32,902 bases of DNA from an uncultured Rubrobacteraceae bacterium (GCA_902806055.1 CADCVD010000089.1:1-32902); one strand, 5' to 3'. Counted from the stretch's first letter, positions 19,811-28,185 are shown. Translations and numbers: made by a program. The notes: a model not told the origin generated them from the letters alone.

Positions 19811-19849
19811 GACGAGACGCCCGGGAGAGCCTTTCTCGGGCGTCTCGTC
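19811..19849 (+). terminator. GC-rich hairpin terminator after merR-type gene
   Basis: GACGAGACGCCCG pairs perfectly with CGGGCGTCTCGTC across a 13-nt loop. It begins 12 nt after the regulator stop. No T-tract follows, as is common for hairpin terminators in high-GC actinobacteria. It lies between convergent genes (regulator and egtC) and could serve both. Confidence 0.75.
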
Positions 19850-19952
19850 GGCCATCGAACTTAGGTCATCCTGTATGGGCCTCTCATGGAGAGCGTCCTC
19901 ATCCATATAACGCTGTACCGGAACCTGGACTCTGTCTTTCGGCCCTTGCCCT

Positions 19953-20762
19953 CTACAGCGAACTCATAGTTACTACGCCTCCGGGGCCGACCGCGAGGAC
20001 GCTCCGGTCGGGGACCGGGCGCCAGCCAGGGTCTCCGTCGAGGCGCTCGGAGGCTATTATGAGGGCATCCGGGGAGGCTCCTCCGTCCTCGATCAGGTAC
20101 AGCGAGTTACCCGGTCCCTCTGTAGAGTAGCGAGTAAAGACCATCGCCCGTCCGTCGGTAACCCCGATGTTCAGGGAGGCATAGACTCCTAGCTTTGTGC
20201 AGAGGGTCGAGACGCGGCGCACGGTCTCGGCGGTCGCTTCGGCGAGGGTCTCCGCGTCTCCCGGGAGCACCTTTCCCCCGCGTAGCCCGTCGAGGAGGAG
20301 GGCGAAGACCGTCTCAGAGTCCGCGACGCCGAGAAGGCCGGAGTACGACTCATCGCTCAAAAGGTCGCGCAGGGGACGCATGGCGGTCGCGCGGAAATCC
20401 TTTATCGCGCCGTTGTGCGCGAAGAGGAAAGGGCCGGATGAGAAAGGAGGGACGCCGCTCTCCTCGGCTGGAAGGCCCGGTGTCGCGCTGCGTATGGCGG
20501 CGAGGACTATGGCGGAGGACACTTTAGGTGCGATGCTGGCGAAGCTTCTGTCGGCCCAGATCGGTGCGTTCGACCGGTAAACGGCAGGCTCGCCATCCAC
20601 CTCGGGGACGTACCAGCCGGCCCCGAACCCGTCCGCGTTCACTACCCCGCTCATCATCTCCTCGGGAGCGTAGCTCTGAACGAGCAGGGAGTGTTTAGGC
20701 TCCAAAACGACAGAAGAGAGTGGTATCTCTCGCTCACCAAGATACGCCACGATGCGGCACAT
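19953..20762 (-). CDS. egtC: Ergothioneine biosynthesis amidohydrolase EgtC
   Basis: This 269-residue class II glutamine-amidotransferase-fold protein carries the nucleophile Cys2 right after the initiator (MCRIVAYLG). In the ergothioneine pathway EgtC removes the gamma-glutamyl group from the hercynyl-gamma-glutamylcysteine sulfoxide made by EgtB. Family landmarks are YAPEEMMSGVVNADGFGAGWY, AHNGAI, the DSETVFALLL helix and the C-terminal IIASERLDGDPGWRPVP. It lies 135 nt downstream of egtB on the same strand, the usual gene order. The SD before the ATG is weak (CACTAGAG). Length and nucleophile are intact. Confidence 0.92.
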   Translation of the reverse strand: MCRIVAYLGEREIPLSSVVLEPKHSLLVQSYAPEEMMSGVVNADGFGAGWYVPEVDGEPAVYRSNAPIWADRSFASIAPKVSSAIVLAAIRSATPGLPAEESGVPPFSSGPFLFAHNGAIKDFRATAMRPLRDLLSDESYSGLLGVADSETVFALLLDGLRGGKVLPGDAETLAEATAETVRRVSTLCTKLGVYASLNIGVTDGRAMVFTRYSTEGPGNSLYLIEDGGASPDALIIASERLDGDPGWRPVPDRSVLAVGPGGVVTMSSL

Positions 20763-20897
20763 CTCTAGTGGTCAGCTTCCGGACGAATCGTCAGTTGTGT
20801 GATGAAAACATCTCGTTTCACTAGTAGAGACTCTTCCAGAGCGTACCGCGCACCGCGGTCTTTAAGGGAACACGCCTCCGGTTTACCTTCTGCTTCC

Positions 20898-22205
20898 TTA
20901 GTTATCTCTCGCGCAACGAAACCCGACGAAGAGCTGACGCCTTATCGGGTAGTCCCAGTTGCGGAAGGTGTTGCGTATAGCGGCTGGACGGGTAGCCCAG
21001 GAGCCGCCGCGCAGAACCTTGAAATCCGGACCGAAGAAGACCTCGGAGTACTCCCTGTACGGGAAGGACTCGAAGCCGGGGTAGGCGTAGAAGTCGCTTG
21101 CGGTCCACTCCCAGACGTCGCCGACCATACCTAGAACGCCGTAGGCGCTCGCTCCCTTGGGGTATGCCCCAACCTCCGCCGCCCGGAAGGCGAGCTGGTC
21201 GAGGTTGGCGTGCTCGGGCATGGGCTCTCCGTCACCCCAAGGATAAAGCCTCTTGCTACCCTTCTCGGGGTCCCAAGAGGCTGCTTTCTCCCACTCTTCC
21301 TCCGTTGGGAGGCGCTTGCCGGCCCACCGGGCGTATGCATCCGCCTCATACCAGGAGACGTGCATGACCGGAGCCGAGAGGTTGAGAGCTTCGTCAAAGC
21401 CGAAGCGCTCCGTCCACCAGCTGTGCGGCTCGGGCTGGTACCAGTGCTTCGGTGCGGCTATCTCTTCTTTCTTGATATACTCCCAGCCCTTCTCGCTCCA
21501 GAGTTCCCGCCTCTCATACCCTCCGTCCTCGACAAACCGGAGATAGGCCCCGTTGGTGACGGGGGTCGCGTCCATGTAGAAGCCGGGCAGGTCTACGACG
21601 TGCGCGCCCCGCTCGTTGTCCAGGGCCTGCGAGCGGTCATCGGTCCCCATGACGAACTCGCCGCCCGGGACGTGGACCATCTCTTCAACCGTCGCTCCAC
21701 CGGACGGGAGCTCGACGCTAGATTCGGGCTTGTAGCCGCCATTCATCAGCTGTAGGGTCTGGAGCATGGTCTCGTTATGCTGGGCCTCGTGCTGAAGGAT
21801 CATGTTGTAGACGAACCCCTCCGCTAGAAGCGGGTCGTCGCCCGCGAGGTCTGCGCCTCTCAGGGTGTCGAGAACCGCTCTGCGAACGGCGTCGAGGTAA
21901 AGGGTCGCGTCGTTGCGGTCAAGCAGGTTCAGAGATGGACGCTCCTCACGGGGGTAGAGAGAGGCGTCGTACATGTCGTAGAGCTCCCGATCCGAGAGCC
22001 TCTTGCCGTGGGCTTTCTGCAACAGCCACAGCTCCTCATAGTTGCCGATATGGCCGTAATCCCAGATCAGGGGGCTCATTATGGGATCGTGTTGTACGGC
22101 CAAATCCTCATCGCTTACCGGCCCCAACAAGAGCCGCGTCCTCTCCCTGGCTTCCTCAAGCTTTCCGGCAAGAACGTCCCTTGATACTGCGCCACGAGTT
22201 TTCAT
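20898..22205 (-). CDS. egtB: Ergothioneine biosynthesis sulfoxide synthase EgtB
   Basis: EgtB is a non-heme iron enzyme that uses O2 to join gamma-glutamylcysteine to hercynine. The N-terminal DinB-like domain has the iron ligands His52 (WDYGHIGNYEE), His139 and His143 (LQHEAQHNE). The C-terminal formylglycine-generating-enzyme-like domain begins near VHVPGGEFVMGTDD and has VSWYEADAYARWAGKRLPTE, GDVWEWTASDF and KVLRGGSWATRP. The track ORF runs 60 codons further upstream, but that stretch contains the promoter and reads poorly. The ATG at 22205 gives 435 residues, a normal size. No SD precedes this ATG and a -10 element ends 8 nt before it, so a leaderless message is likely. egtC follows; egtD and egtE are not in the window. 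Confidence 0.93.
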   Translation of the reverse strand: MKTRGAVSRDVLAGKLEEARERTRLLLGPVSDEDLAVQHDPIMSPLIWDYGHIGNYEELWLLQKAHGKRLSDRELYDMYDASLYPREERPSLNLLDRNDATLYLDAVRRAVLDTLRGADLAGDDPLLAEGFVYNMILQHEAQHNETMLQTLQLMNGGYKPESSVELPSGGATVEEMVHVPGGEFVMGTDDRSQALDNERGAHVVDLPGFYMDATPVTNGAYLRFVEDGGYERRELWSEKGWEYIKKEEIAAPKHWYQPEPHSWWTERFGFDEALNLSAPVMHVSWYEADAYARWAGKRLPTEEEWEKAASWDPEKGSKRLYPWGDGEPMPEHANLDQLAFRAAEVGAYPKGASAYGVLGMVGDVWEWTASDFYAYPGFESFPYREYSEVFFGPDFKVLRGGSWATRPAAIRNTFRNWDYPIRRQLFVGFRCARDN

Positions 22206-22213
22206 ACTAATAA

Positions 22214-22241
22214 ATAGTATTTCTCTCTCTGCTACTGTCAA
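22214..22241 (-). promoter_or_regulatory. egtB promoter (sigma-70 type), predicted leaderless
   Basis: On the minus strand TTGACA (22236-22241) is followed after 16 bases by TACTAT (22214-22219). Only 8 bases separate the -10 from the egtB ATG, so transcription should start at or within a base or two of the A of ATG. The -10 overlaps an inverted repeat, ATACTA-TTTAT-TAGTAT, that abuts the start codon and could be an operator. Confidence 0.75.
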
Positions 22242-22350
22242 GGAGTGCCCGGGTGCGCGGCTAGAGGAAGCGCTGTTTCCTTCTCCTGGCCGGACGCAGA
22301 CCGCCAGCAGGGAGAGGTTTACTAGGGAGCCGGTGGTTCTCCGGGCTGTT

Positions 22351-23310
22351 CTAACTTTCCGCCACTCGTAGCACGACCTTGCCACGCCCGTGCCCGGAGT
22401 CGAGCCGCTCGTGCGCCTTGCCGACCTCGCTTAGATCTAGCGTCTCCTCTACCAGCGGCTTTATCTGGCCGCGCTCGAAGAGGCGGGTCATCTCGTCGAG
22501 CCTGGCCCGCTCTCGCAGGAGCAGGACGCCGTAGAGCGTCTGGTTGTTTACGTAGAGCGGCGTCAGGTCTCCTTGCGCGCCCAGAATGGTCGCGTGACGG
22601 GCGAAGGTGCTGGCGGCCGGGATGCTGTTGACTACGGTGGCGCCTCCGACGGCGTCCAAGACGGCGTCTACGCCCGCTCCCGCGGTCTCGTCGAGGGCTA
22701 TCTGCACGAAGTCGCCCTGAGTATAGTCTATGGCTACGTCGGCGCCGAGCTGCTCCAGGGTCTGCTGATTGTCGGTCCCGGCGGTTGCGAGGATGCGGGC
22801 GCCTGCTGCGCGGGCGATCTGAATGGCAAAGGAGCCTACGCCGCCCGCTCCGCCGTGTATCAGCACCGTCTCTCCGACCTTCAGGGAGATCCGTCTTACA
22901 AGCGCTTCGTAGGCGGTGCCGCCGGCGAGAGGGACGGCGGCGGCCTCCTCGTGAGTTAGGGAGGCGGGCTTCCTGGCGACTATTTCAGCGGCGGCGACGT
23001 TGTACTCGGCATAAGCTTGGTTGGAGCCGGGACCGAAGATCTCCGGGGTGTAGTAGACCTCGTCCCCGGGGGAGAGATCGGTCACGCCGGGGCCGATCTC
23101 CTCGATCACGCCGGAGACGTCGCACCCGAGGATGATCGGCGTCTCAAAGCCCATCGAAGAGCCGTTGGCTCGAAATTTAGCGTCTATAGGGTTGGTCCCG
23201 GCGACTATTACCCTTACTAGTACCTGCCCGTGGCCGGGCGACGGCCTCTCGACGTCACGCTCCTCGAAGAGATCAGGCCCTCCGAATTCCGGCATTACCA
23301 TGGCTCTCAT
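22351..23310 (-). CDS. Zinc-independent quinone oxidoreductase-like (MDR family)
   Basis: This 319-residue medium-chain dehydrogenase/reductase of the NADPH:quinone oxidoreductase type acts on enones or quinones in the cytoplasm. It has MPEFGGPDLFEERDVERP at the start, the substrate-site NPIDAKFRANG and ILGCDVSGVIEEIGPGV. The nucleotide-binding motif is VLIHGGAGGVGSFAIQIARAAGA, and no structural-zinc cysteine cluster is present. The C-terminal GKAHERLDSGHGRGKVVLRV is typical. The ATG at 23310 is preferred over 23316 because AAGGA lies 7-8 nt before it. It sits upstream of egtB on the same strand, but egtB has its own promoter in the 145-nt gap, so a shared role is not implied. Confidence 0.9.
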   Translation of the reverse strand: MRAMVMPEFGGPDLFEERDVERPSPGHGQVLVRVIVAGTNPIDAKFRANGSSMGFETPIILGCDVSGVIEEIGPGVTDLSPGDEVYYTPEIFGPGSNQAYAEYNVAAAEIVARKPASLTHEEAAAVPLAGGTAYEALVRRISLKVGETVLIHGGAGGVGSFAIQIARAAGARILATAGTDNQQTLEQLGADVAIDYTQGDFVQIALDETAGAGVDAVLDAVGGATVVNSIPAASTFARHATILGAQGDLTPLYVNNQTLYGVLLLRERARLDEMTRLFERGQIKPLVEETLDLSEVGKAHERLDSGHGRGKVVLRVAES

Positions 23311-23461
23311 ATTCATTTCCTTTCTAGGGAAATCTCGTCCACCCTCTCTATGCCACGCGTGACGCCAATACAAACGGTTGCGAGCTGGAGCCGATGGTAT
23401 GCTGTGAACCATACCGGCTGGGGAGACCGGAGAGTTTGAGCGGGCGGAGGAGGTTGAGCTG

Positions 23462-24976
23462 ATGCAGGAGACCAGGGAAAAGGGCCTGGAGGTCAGGAAC
23501 CTGATCGGAGGAACCTGGGAGGAGGGTGGCGGACGCGCCACCGAGCCGGTCTACGACCCGGCGACGGGCGAGATCGTGGCCGAAACCCCTCTGAGTACCA
23601 CGGAGGACCTCGACAGGGCGGTGAAGGAGGCTACGGAGGCTTTTCCGGGATGGGCGGCGACGCCGGTGGTGGAGCGGGCTCGCGTGTTGTTCCGTTTCAA
23701 GATGTTGCTGGAGGAGCATTTCGGGGAGCTGCAAGAGCTGGTTACCCTGGAGAACGGCAAGGACGCGAAGGACGCCGGCGGGGAGGTGCGGCGCGGCATC
23801 GAGGTCGTCGAGTTCGCCTGCGGGATGCCTACCCTGATGATGGGCGAGACGGTGCGCGACGTGGCCCGCGGCGTGGATAACGTCTCCTATCGCTATCCCC
23901 TGGGGGTTGTAGCGGCGATCACGCCGTTCAACTTTCCGTGCATGGTGCCGCTCTGGACGCTGCCCGTAGCTATCGGCGCGGGGAACGCATATATCCTGAA
24001 ACCCTCGGAGCGGACGCCTCTCTCCGCCGTGCGGCTCGGGGAGCTCTTGCAGGAGGCGGGGCTGCCGGAGGGGGTCTTCAGCATCGTCAACGGGGCCCGG
24101 GAGGCGGTGGACGCTATCCTCGAGCATCCCGGCATAGAGGCCGTCTCGTTCGTCGGCTCGAAGCCCGTCGCCGAGCACGTCTACAGGGTCGGCGCGGCGC
24201 ACGGCAAAAGGGTGCAGGCGCTTGCGGGGGCGAAGAACTCCATGATCGTGATGCCTGACGTCGTCATGGACAAGGCGGTGGACAACATAGTCGCCTCGGC
24301 CTACGGTAACGCTGGGGAACGGTGTCTCGCGGGCAGCGTCCTCATCGCGGTCGGAGAGGTAGCTGACCCGCTCGTCGAGGCGCTCAAGGAGAAGGCCCGG
24401 GCGATGAAGGTCGGGCCGGGCAAGGAGGAGGGGAGCGAGCTTACGCCCGTCATCCGGGACTCACACCGCGAGAAGGTCAGGGAGTATATAGGCATCGGCG
24501 AGGAGGAGGGAGCCGAGGTCGTCCTCGATGGACGCGAGCCGCCGCGAGAAGAGGGTTTCTTCATGGGGGCCACGATCCTCGACCGGGTGACCGGCGAGAT
24601 GCGGGTGGGGCGCGAGGAGATCTTCGGCCCCGTGCTCTCGGTTGTTCGTGTGGATACCCTCGACGAGGCCATAGAGTTCACCAACGGCTCCCCGTTCGGT
24701 AACGCCTGCTCTATCTACACTGAGAACGGCGCCGCCGTGAGACACTGGCGCGAGAGGGTTGAGGCCGGGATGCTAGGGGTGAACGTAGGAGTGGCGGCGC
24801 CCATGGCGTTCTTCCCTTTTAACGGCATAAAAGACTCGTTCTACGGCGACCTGCACGCCACCGGCAAGGACGGGGTCAGGTTCTACACCGAGAACAAGGT
24901 GGAGATCGTACGCTACTACTCAGATCCAAACTACCCTGGCTCTGCAGTGGAGAGTAACATTGAAGCCGGTGGCTAG
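23462..24976 (+). CDS. mmsA: CoA-acylating methylmalonate-semialdehyde dehydrogenase
   Basis: This enzyme oxidises methylmalonate semialdehyde with NAD and CoA to propionyl-CoA, or malonate semialdehyde to acetyl-CoA, in valine or inositol breakdown. The 504-residue aldehyde dehydrogenase fold has PFNFPCMVPLWTLPVAIGAGN and VSFVGSKPVAEHVY. The catalytic Cys288 lies in YGNAGERCLAGS, the sequence characteristic of the MMSDH branch, and EIFGPVLSVVRVDTLDEA follows. A strong SD (GGAGGAGG) lies 7 nt before the ATG. It is divergent from the quinone-oxidoreductase gene across about 150 nt. Propionyl-CoA could supply 3-hydroxyvalerate units for the PHA genes, which is inference. Confidence 0.93.
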   Translation: MQETREKGLEVRNLIGGTWEEGGGRATEPVYDPATGEIVAETPLSTTEDLDRAVKEATEAFPGWAATPVVERARVLFRFKMLLEEHFGELQELVTLENGKDAKDAGGEVRRGIEVVEFACGMPTLMMGETVRDVARGVDNVSYRYPLGVVAAITPFNFPCMVPLWTLPVAIGAGNAYILKPSERTPLSAVRLGELLQEAGLPEGVFSIVNGAREAVDAILEHPGIEAVSFVGSKPVAEHVYRVGAAHGKRVQALAGAKNSMIVMPDVVMDKAVDNIVASAYGNAGERCLAGSVLIAVGEVADPLVEALKEKARAMKVGPGKEEGSELTPVIRDSHREKVREYIGIGEEEGAEVVLDGREPPREEGFFMGATILDRVTGEMRVGREEIFGPVLSVVRVDTLDEAIEFTNGSPFGNACSIYTENGAAVRHWRERVEAGMLGVNVGVAAPMAFFPFNGIKDSFYGDLHATGKDGVRFYTENKVEIVRYYSDPNYPGSAVESNIEAGG

Positions 24977-25256
24977 AACCGAAGGATTGGGCTAGGCTGC
25001 CTCGACGGGGATGGTGGCGAACGCGACCGGAGTATACTCCCGGCCGATCTCATAATCGGTGGATGCATCGACGATACCCGGGACAAGTTCGCCCAGCATA
25101 TCGCTGGTACCGTCATGCTCGCTCTAGGTGTGCCCGCTCTCTTAGCCTGCTACTCGTTCTCCGAAAGGGCTCTCTATAAGACGCCTGCGTAGGACATCCT
25201 GCGCGCTACAGGCCGATGGTGGATGCGGTTGGCATAAAGAAAGGTAGTGATCCGCG
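24977..25256. other. Intergenic region mmsA to alcohol dehydrogenase with minus-strand remnant
   Basis: No intact gene. A minus-strand open frame from 25123 to the stop at 24992 (43 sense codons) reads GTSDMLGELVPGIVDASTDY and continues to YTPVAFATIPVEAA. Its codons are GC3-rich and there is no good start codon. A TAG precedes it immediately. This looks like the C-terminal end of an unidentified decayed gene. Confidence 0.4.
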
Positions 25257-26368
25257 GTGGCAGACGGCCTGATGCGGGCGGCGATTTTGGAAACCCCCGG
25301 GACTGCCCTAAAGATCGAGGAAATTCCTATCCCTGATCCCAAGCCGGGGGAGGTTCTGGTTAGGATAACGGCTTGCGGGGTGTGTCACACGGACCTGCAC
25401 GTGATCAAGAATGAGGTTGCCTTCCCGACGCCGGCGGTTCTTGGTCACGAGATCTCGGGGACCGTGGAAGCTTTGGGCCCTGGAGTCGAGTGGCCAGCGG
25501 CGGGCACCCCGGTGGTAGCGAGCTTCATCATGCCTTGCGGGGCTTGCGAGTACTGTGCTCGGGGCAGAGACGACGTGTGCGAGCGCTTCTTCGCGCTCAA
25601 TCGCTTCAAGGGCGTGCTATACGACGGCAACACCCGTCTCTTCAGGAGAGACGGTAGCCCGCTCTGGATGTACTCGATGGCAGAACTCGCGGAGTACGCG
25701 GTGGTGCCGGCCACCGACGTCTTCCCCTTACCCGAGAGCCTCCCTCCGGAGGAATCACCGATCCTAGGGTGTGCCGTGTTCACCGCCTATGGCGCCGTAC
25801 GCCATGCAGCGGACTTGCGCGCCGGAGAACGGGTTGCGGTGGTGGCGTTGGGAGGGGTCGGGTCGAACATCGTCCAGATCGCGAACGGGTTCGGCGCCTC
25901 ACAGATCATTGCCGTTGACATCGTGCCGGAGAAACTGGATGCTGCCCAACGGTTCGGGGCCACCGACATTGTGACAGCGCCGAGGGGGACCCCGTAGCCC
26001 GGGTGAGAGAGCTTACTGGAGGTGACGGAGTGGATGTGGCGTTCGAGGCGCTGGGCCTGCCGCAGACCTTCGTGCAGGCCGCGGAGATGCTGCGGGACGC
26101 GGGAAGGATGGTAGCCGTGGGCATCGCCCCAGGCAAGACCACCGCTCCAGTCGAGATCACCCGCCTAGTGCGTAGGAGCCAGCGCATCATAGGTTCCTAC
26201 GGGGCCCGGACCCGCGCCGACATGCCCCAGCTTCTCTCGCTGGTCGCCCGGGGATTCATGAACCCGGAACAGATGGTCACGGAGAAGCTCCCCCTGGAGG
26301 AGGCAGACTCAGCCTACCAAGCGCTGGACCGGGGCGAGATCGTAGGACGGGCCGTGATCGTACTGTAA
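25257..26368 (+). pseudogene. Zinc-dependent alcohol dehydrogenase, frameshifted
   Basis: Two plus-strand frames (25257-25997 and 26003-26368) together form one MDR alcohol dehydrogenase of about 369 residues. The first carries the catalytic zinc site (CGVCHTDLH and GHEISG), the structural zinc cysteines (CGACEYCARGRDDVC) and the cofactor motif ALGGVGSNIVQIA. The second supplies VRELTGGDGVDVAFEALG to the end. The frames match if one base is restored near 25971-25975, giving SAEGDPVARVRELTGG across the join. A one-base loss in the gene or an assembly error are equally possible. The start is uncertain: GTG 25257 or ATG 25272. MHS-family transporter gene follows at 70 nt. Confidence 0.85.
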
Positions 26369-26418
26369 TAAGGGTTGCGCGAAAGTGGACCTTGATGAGA
26401 ATATTCAGGGGGGAAATT

Positions 26419-26445
26419 ATGGAGAAAGGAGGCGGTAATGGCTAA
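26419..26445 (+). CDS. Possible 8-codon leader ORF overlapping the MHS transporter start
   Basis: ATG at 26419 has its own SD-like GGGGGGA 5-6 nt upstream and encodes MEKGGGNG before a TAA. The stop lies inside the first codons of the transporter gene, and the transporter SD (AGGAGG) lies inside this ORF. Such an arrangement could couple translation. It could equally be an accident of a purine-rich SD region. Confidence 0.25.
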   Translation: MEKGGGNG

Positions 26446-27823
26446 TAACGATGACCAACACGGGGCCGTCGACAGGCTCGGGGGAGAGGATGTAGGGGAA
26501 CAGGCTTCGATTGGGAAGGTAGCCTTCGCGAGCATGATAGGTACCACCGTTGAGTGGTACGACTTCTTCCTCTATGGGACCGCGGCTGCGCTGGTCTTCA
26601 ATCAGCTGTTCTTCCCCAGCTACGAGCCGCTCACGGGAACGCTGCTCGCTTTTGGTACGTACGCTGTTGGCTTCTTCGCCCGGCCGGTCGGGGGTATAGT
26701 CGCCGGCCACTACGGCGACAAGATCGGCCGCAAGGCGATGCTGGTCCTCACGCTACTGATAATGGGGGGCGCAACGTTTGCTATAGGTCTCTTGCCGACA
26801 TACGAAAGCATTGGGATCTGGGCGCCGATCCTGCTCCTCGCGATGCGCCTTCTCCAGGGCTTCGGTATCGGGGGAGAATGGGGCGGCGCTGTGCTGATGG
26901 CGGTGGAGCACTCGCCTCCCAACAGACGAGGCTTCTATGGTAGCTGGCCCCAGATAGGAGTTCCGGCGGGACTTCTGAGCGCGAACCTGGTCTTTCTACT
27001 CGTCAACCAGAGCATGTCGGAAGAGGCGTGGCTGGCCTGGGGTTGGCGGATACCGTTCCTGCTGAGCATCATCCTGATAGGGGTGGGGCTGTTCATCCGG
27101 CTAAGAATCTCGGAGACGCCGGCCTTTAACCAGGTGAGAGAGAGCCACACCGAAGCCGGGATGCCTATAGTAGATGTGGTGCGCAATTTTCCCAAGCAGA
27201 TCCTTCAGGCCATGGGTATGCGCATCGCCGAGAACGGAGCCTTCTACATCTTTAGCATCTTTGTGCTCACCTACGTAACCACAGGACTGGGACTGGAGAG
27301 TGGTGTCGCTCAGACCGGCGTCTTGATCGCTGCCGGCCTCGGGCTCGTCAGCCTCCCGTTTTGGGGTTGGCTCTCCGATCGTGTCGGCCGGCGGCCGGTA
27401 TACCTCTTTGGCGCGGTGTTCTCGCTGCTGTTCGCCTTCCCCTTCTTCTGGCTCATGAACACCGAGTCGGCCACCCTGATCTGGCTTGCCATCATACTGT
27501 CACTGGTCCTTGGCCACGATGCGATGTATGGCCCGCAGGCGGCCTACTTCTGCGAGATGTTTAGCACGCGCGTCCGCTACAGTGGAGCATCTCTAGGCTA
27601 CCAGCTGGCGTCGGTGCTCGCGGGCGGACTCTCGCCGCTCATCGCTACCGCGCTGCTTGGATATTACGGTTATACGGCGGTTGCTTGGTACTTAGCCGGG
27701 ATGGCACTTATAACCATCATAGCGGTCGTTACGGCGGCGGAGACATACCGAGGAGATATCATCGAGGAGCAGCCGGACAAGGATCCGGCTGCTCCGAGCG
27801 GAACCCGAGGCGCGCTAGGTTAG
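26438..27823 (+). CDS. MHS-family major facilitator transporter
   Basis: This 461-residue inner-membrane protein belongs to the metabolite:H+ symporter branch of the MFS (ShiA/ProP/KgtP-like). Signature stretches are MIGTTVEWYDFFLYGTAAAL in the first helix, FARPVGGIVAGHYGDKIGRK between helices 2 and 3, LLQGFGIGGEWGGAVLMAVEH and GWLSDRVGRRPVYLFG in the second half. Twelve helices can be counted. Members import organic acids, betaine or proline; the substrate here is unknown. AGGAGG precedes the ATG by 5 nt, and a strong hairpin follows the stop. It lies between a broken alcohol dehydrogenase and a 3-hydroxyacyl-CoA dehydrogenase stub, suggesting a former catabolic cluster. Confidence 0.93.
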   Translation: MANNDDQHGAVDRLGGEDVGEQASIGKVAFASMIGTTVEWYDFFLYGTAAALVFNQLFFPSYEPLTGTLLAFGTYAVGFFARPVGGIVAGHYGDKIGRKAMLVLTLLIMGGATFAIGLLPTYESIGIWAPILLLAMRLLQGFGIGGEWGGAVLMAVEHSPPNRRGFYGSWPQIGVPAGLLSANLVFLLVNQSMSEEAWLAWGWRIPFLLSIILIGVGLFIRLRISETPAFNQVRESHTEAGMPIVDVVRNFPKQILQAMGMRIAENGAFYIFSIFVLTYVTTGLGLESGVAQTGVLIAAGLGLVSLPFWGWLSDRVGRRPVYLFGAVFSLLFAFPFFWLMNTESATLIWLAIILSLVLGHDAMYGPQAAYFCEMFSTRVRYSGASLGYQLASVLAGGLSPLIATALLGYYGYTAVAWYLAGMALITIIAVVTAAETYRGDIIEEQPDKDPAAPSGTRGALG

Positions 27824-27836
27824 CTGAGAGCGTTCG

Positions 27837-27876
27837 GGCCATGCGCTAGGTACGTTTCCGCACCTAGCGCATGGCC
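27837..27876 (+). terminator. Strong hairpin terminator after the MHS transporter
   Basis: GGCCATGCGCTAGGT pairs over 15 perfect base pairs with ACCTAGCGCATGGCC across a 10-nt loop. It starts 13 nt after the transporter stop. No T-run follows, which is usual for high-GC actinobacterial terminators. Confidence 0.75.
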
Positions 27877-27891
27877 TAGAGGAGAGCCCTC

Positions 27892-28185
27892 ATGAGCGAG
27901 ACCGAATCATCCGGTGCCCGCGGCTGGCCACGCAGCACCGCCATTATCGGTGCCGGAACGATGGGTCTGGGTGTGGCCGAGAGCTTCGCCGTTGCTGGCA
28001 CGGCTGTGCGGCTCACCGGGGCGGCCACGGTTATCCCGGTACGCCCCCGCGGCAGCCGTGGGTCTCCCCGGCCTACCCTCCGGGCTAGGGAGACACCGCC
28101 ACTGCTACGATATCGCCACCTGTGCTCTCCAGGCTACCGAGCACGGCGCGCAAGGCTGGCGGGGCGTTGTCGTACCTTGCACTGA
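27892..28185 (+). pseudogene. 3-hydroxyacyl-CoA dehydrogenase N-terminal stub
   Basis: The ATG has a good SD (GAGGAG) and the first 45 residues form a proper NAD-binding start: TAIIGAGTMGLGVAESFAVA followed by GTAVRLTG. This matches the N terminus of 3-hydroxyacyl-CoA dehydrogenases. After about residue 46 the translation becomes Pro/Arg-rich and loses all resemblance, and no remaining domain is found in the other frames nearby. The gene is therefore a truncated relic, perhaps from a deletion. Continuing noise ends at the stop at 28185. A fresh start in another frame is not evident. Confidence 0.65.

Noticed and set aside
22206-22385. 60-codon N-terminal extension of EgtB in the ORF track
   Set aside because: Contains the TTGACA/TACTAT promoter and reads as non-protein; normal EgtB length is reached from ATG 22205.
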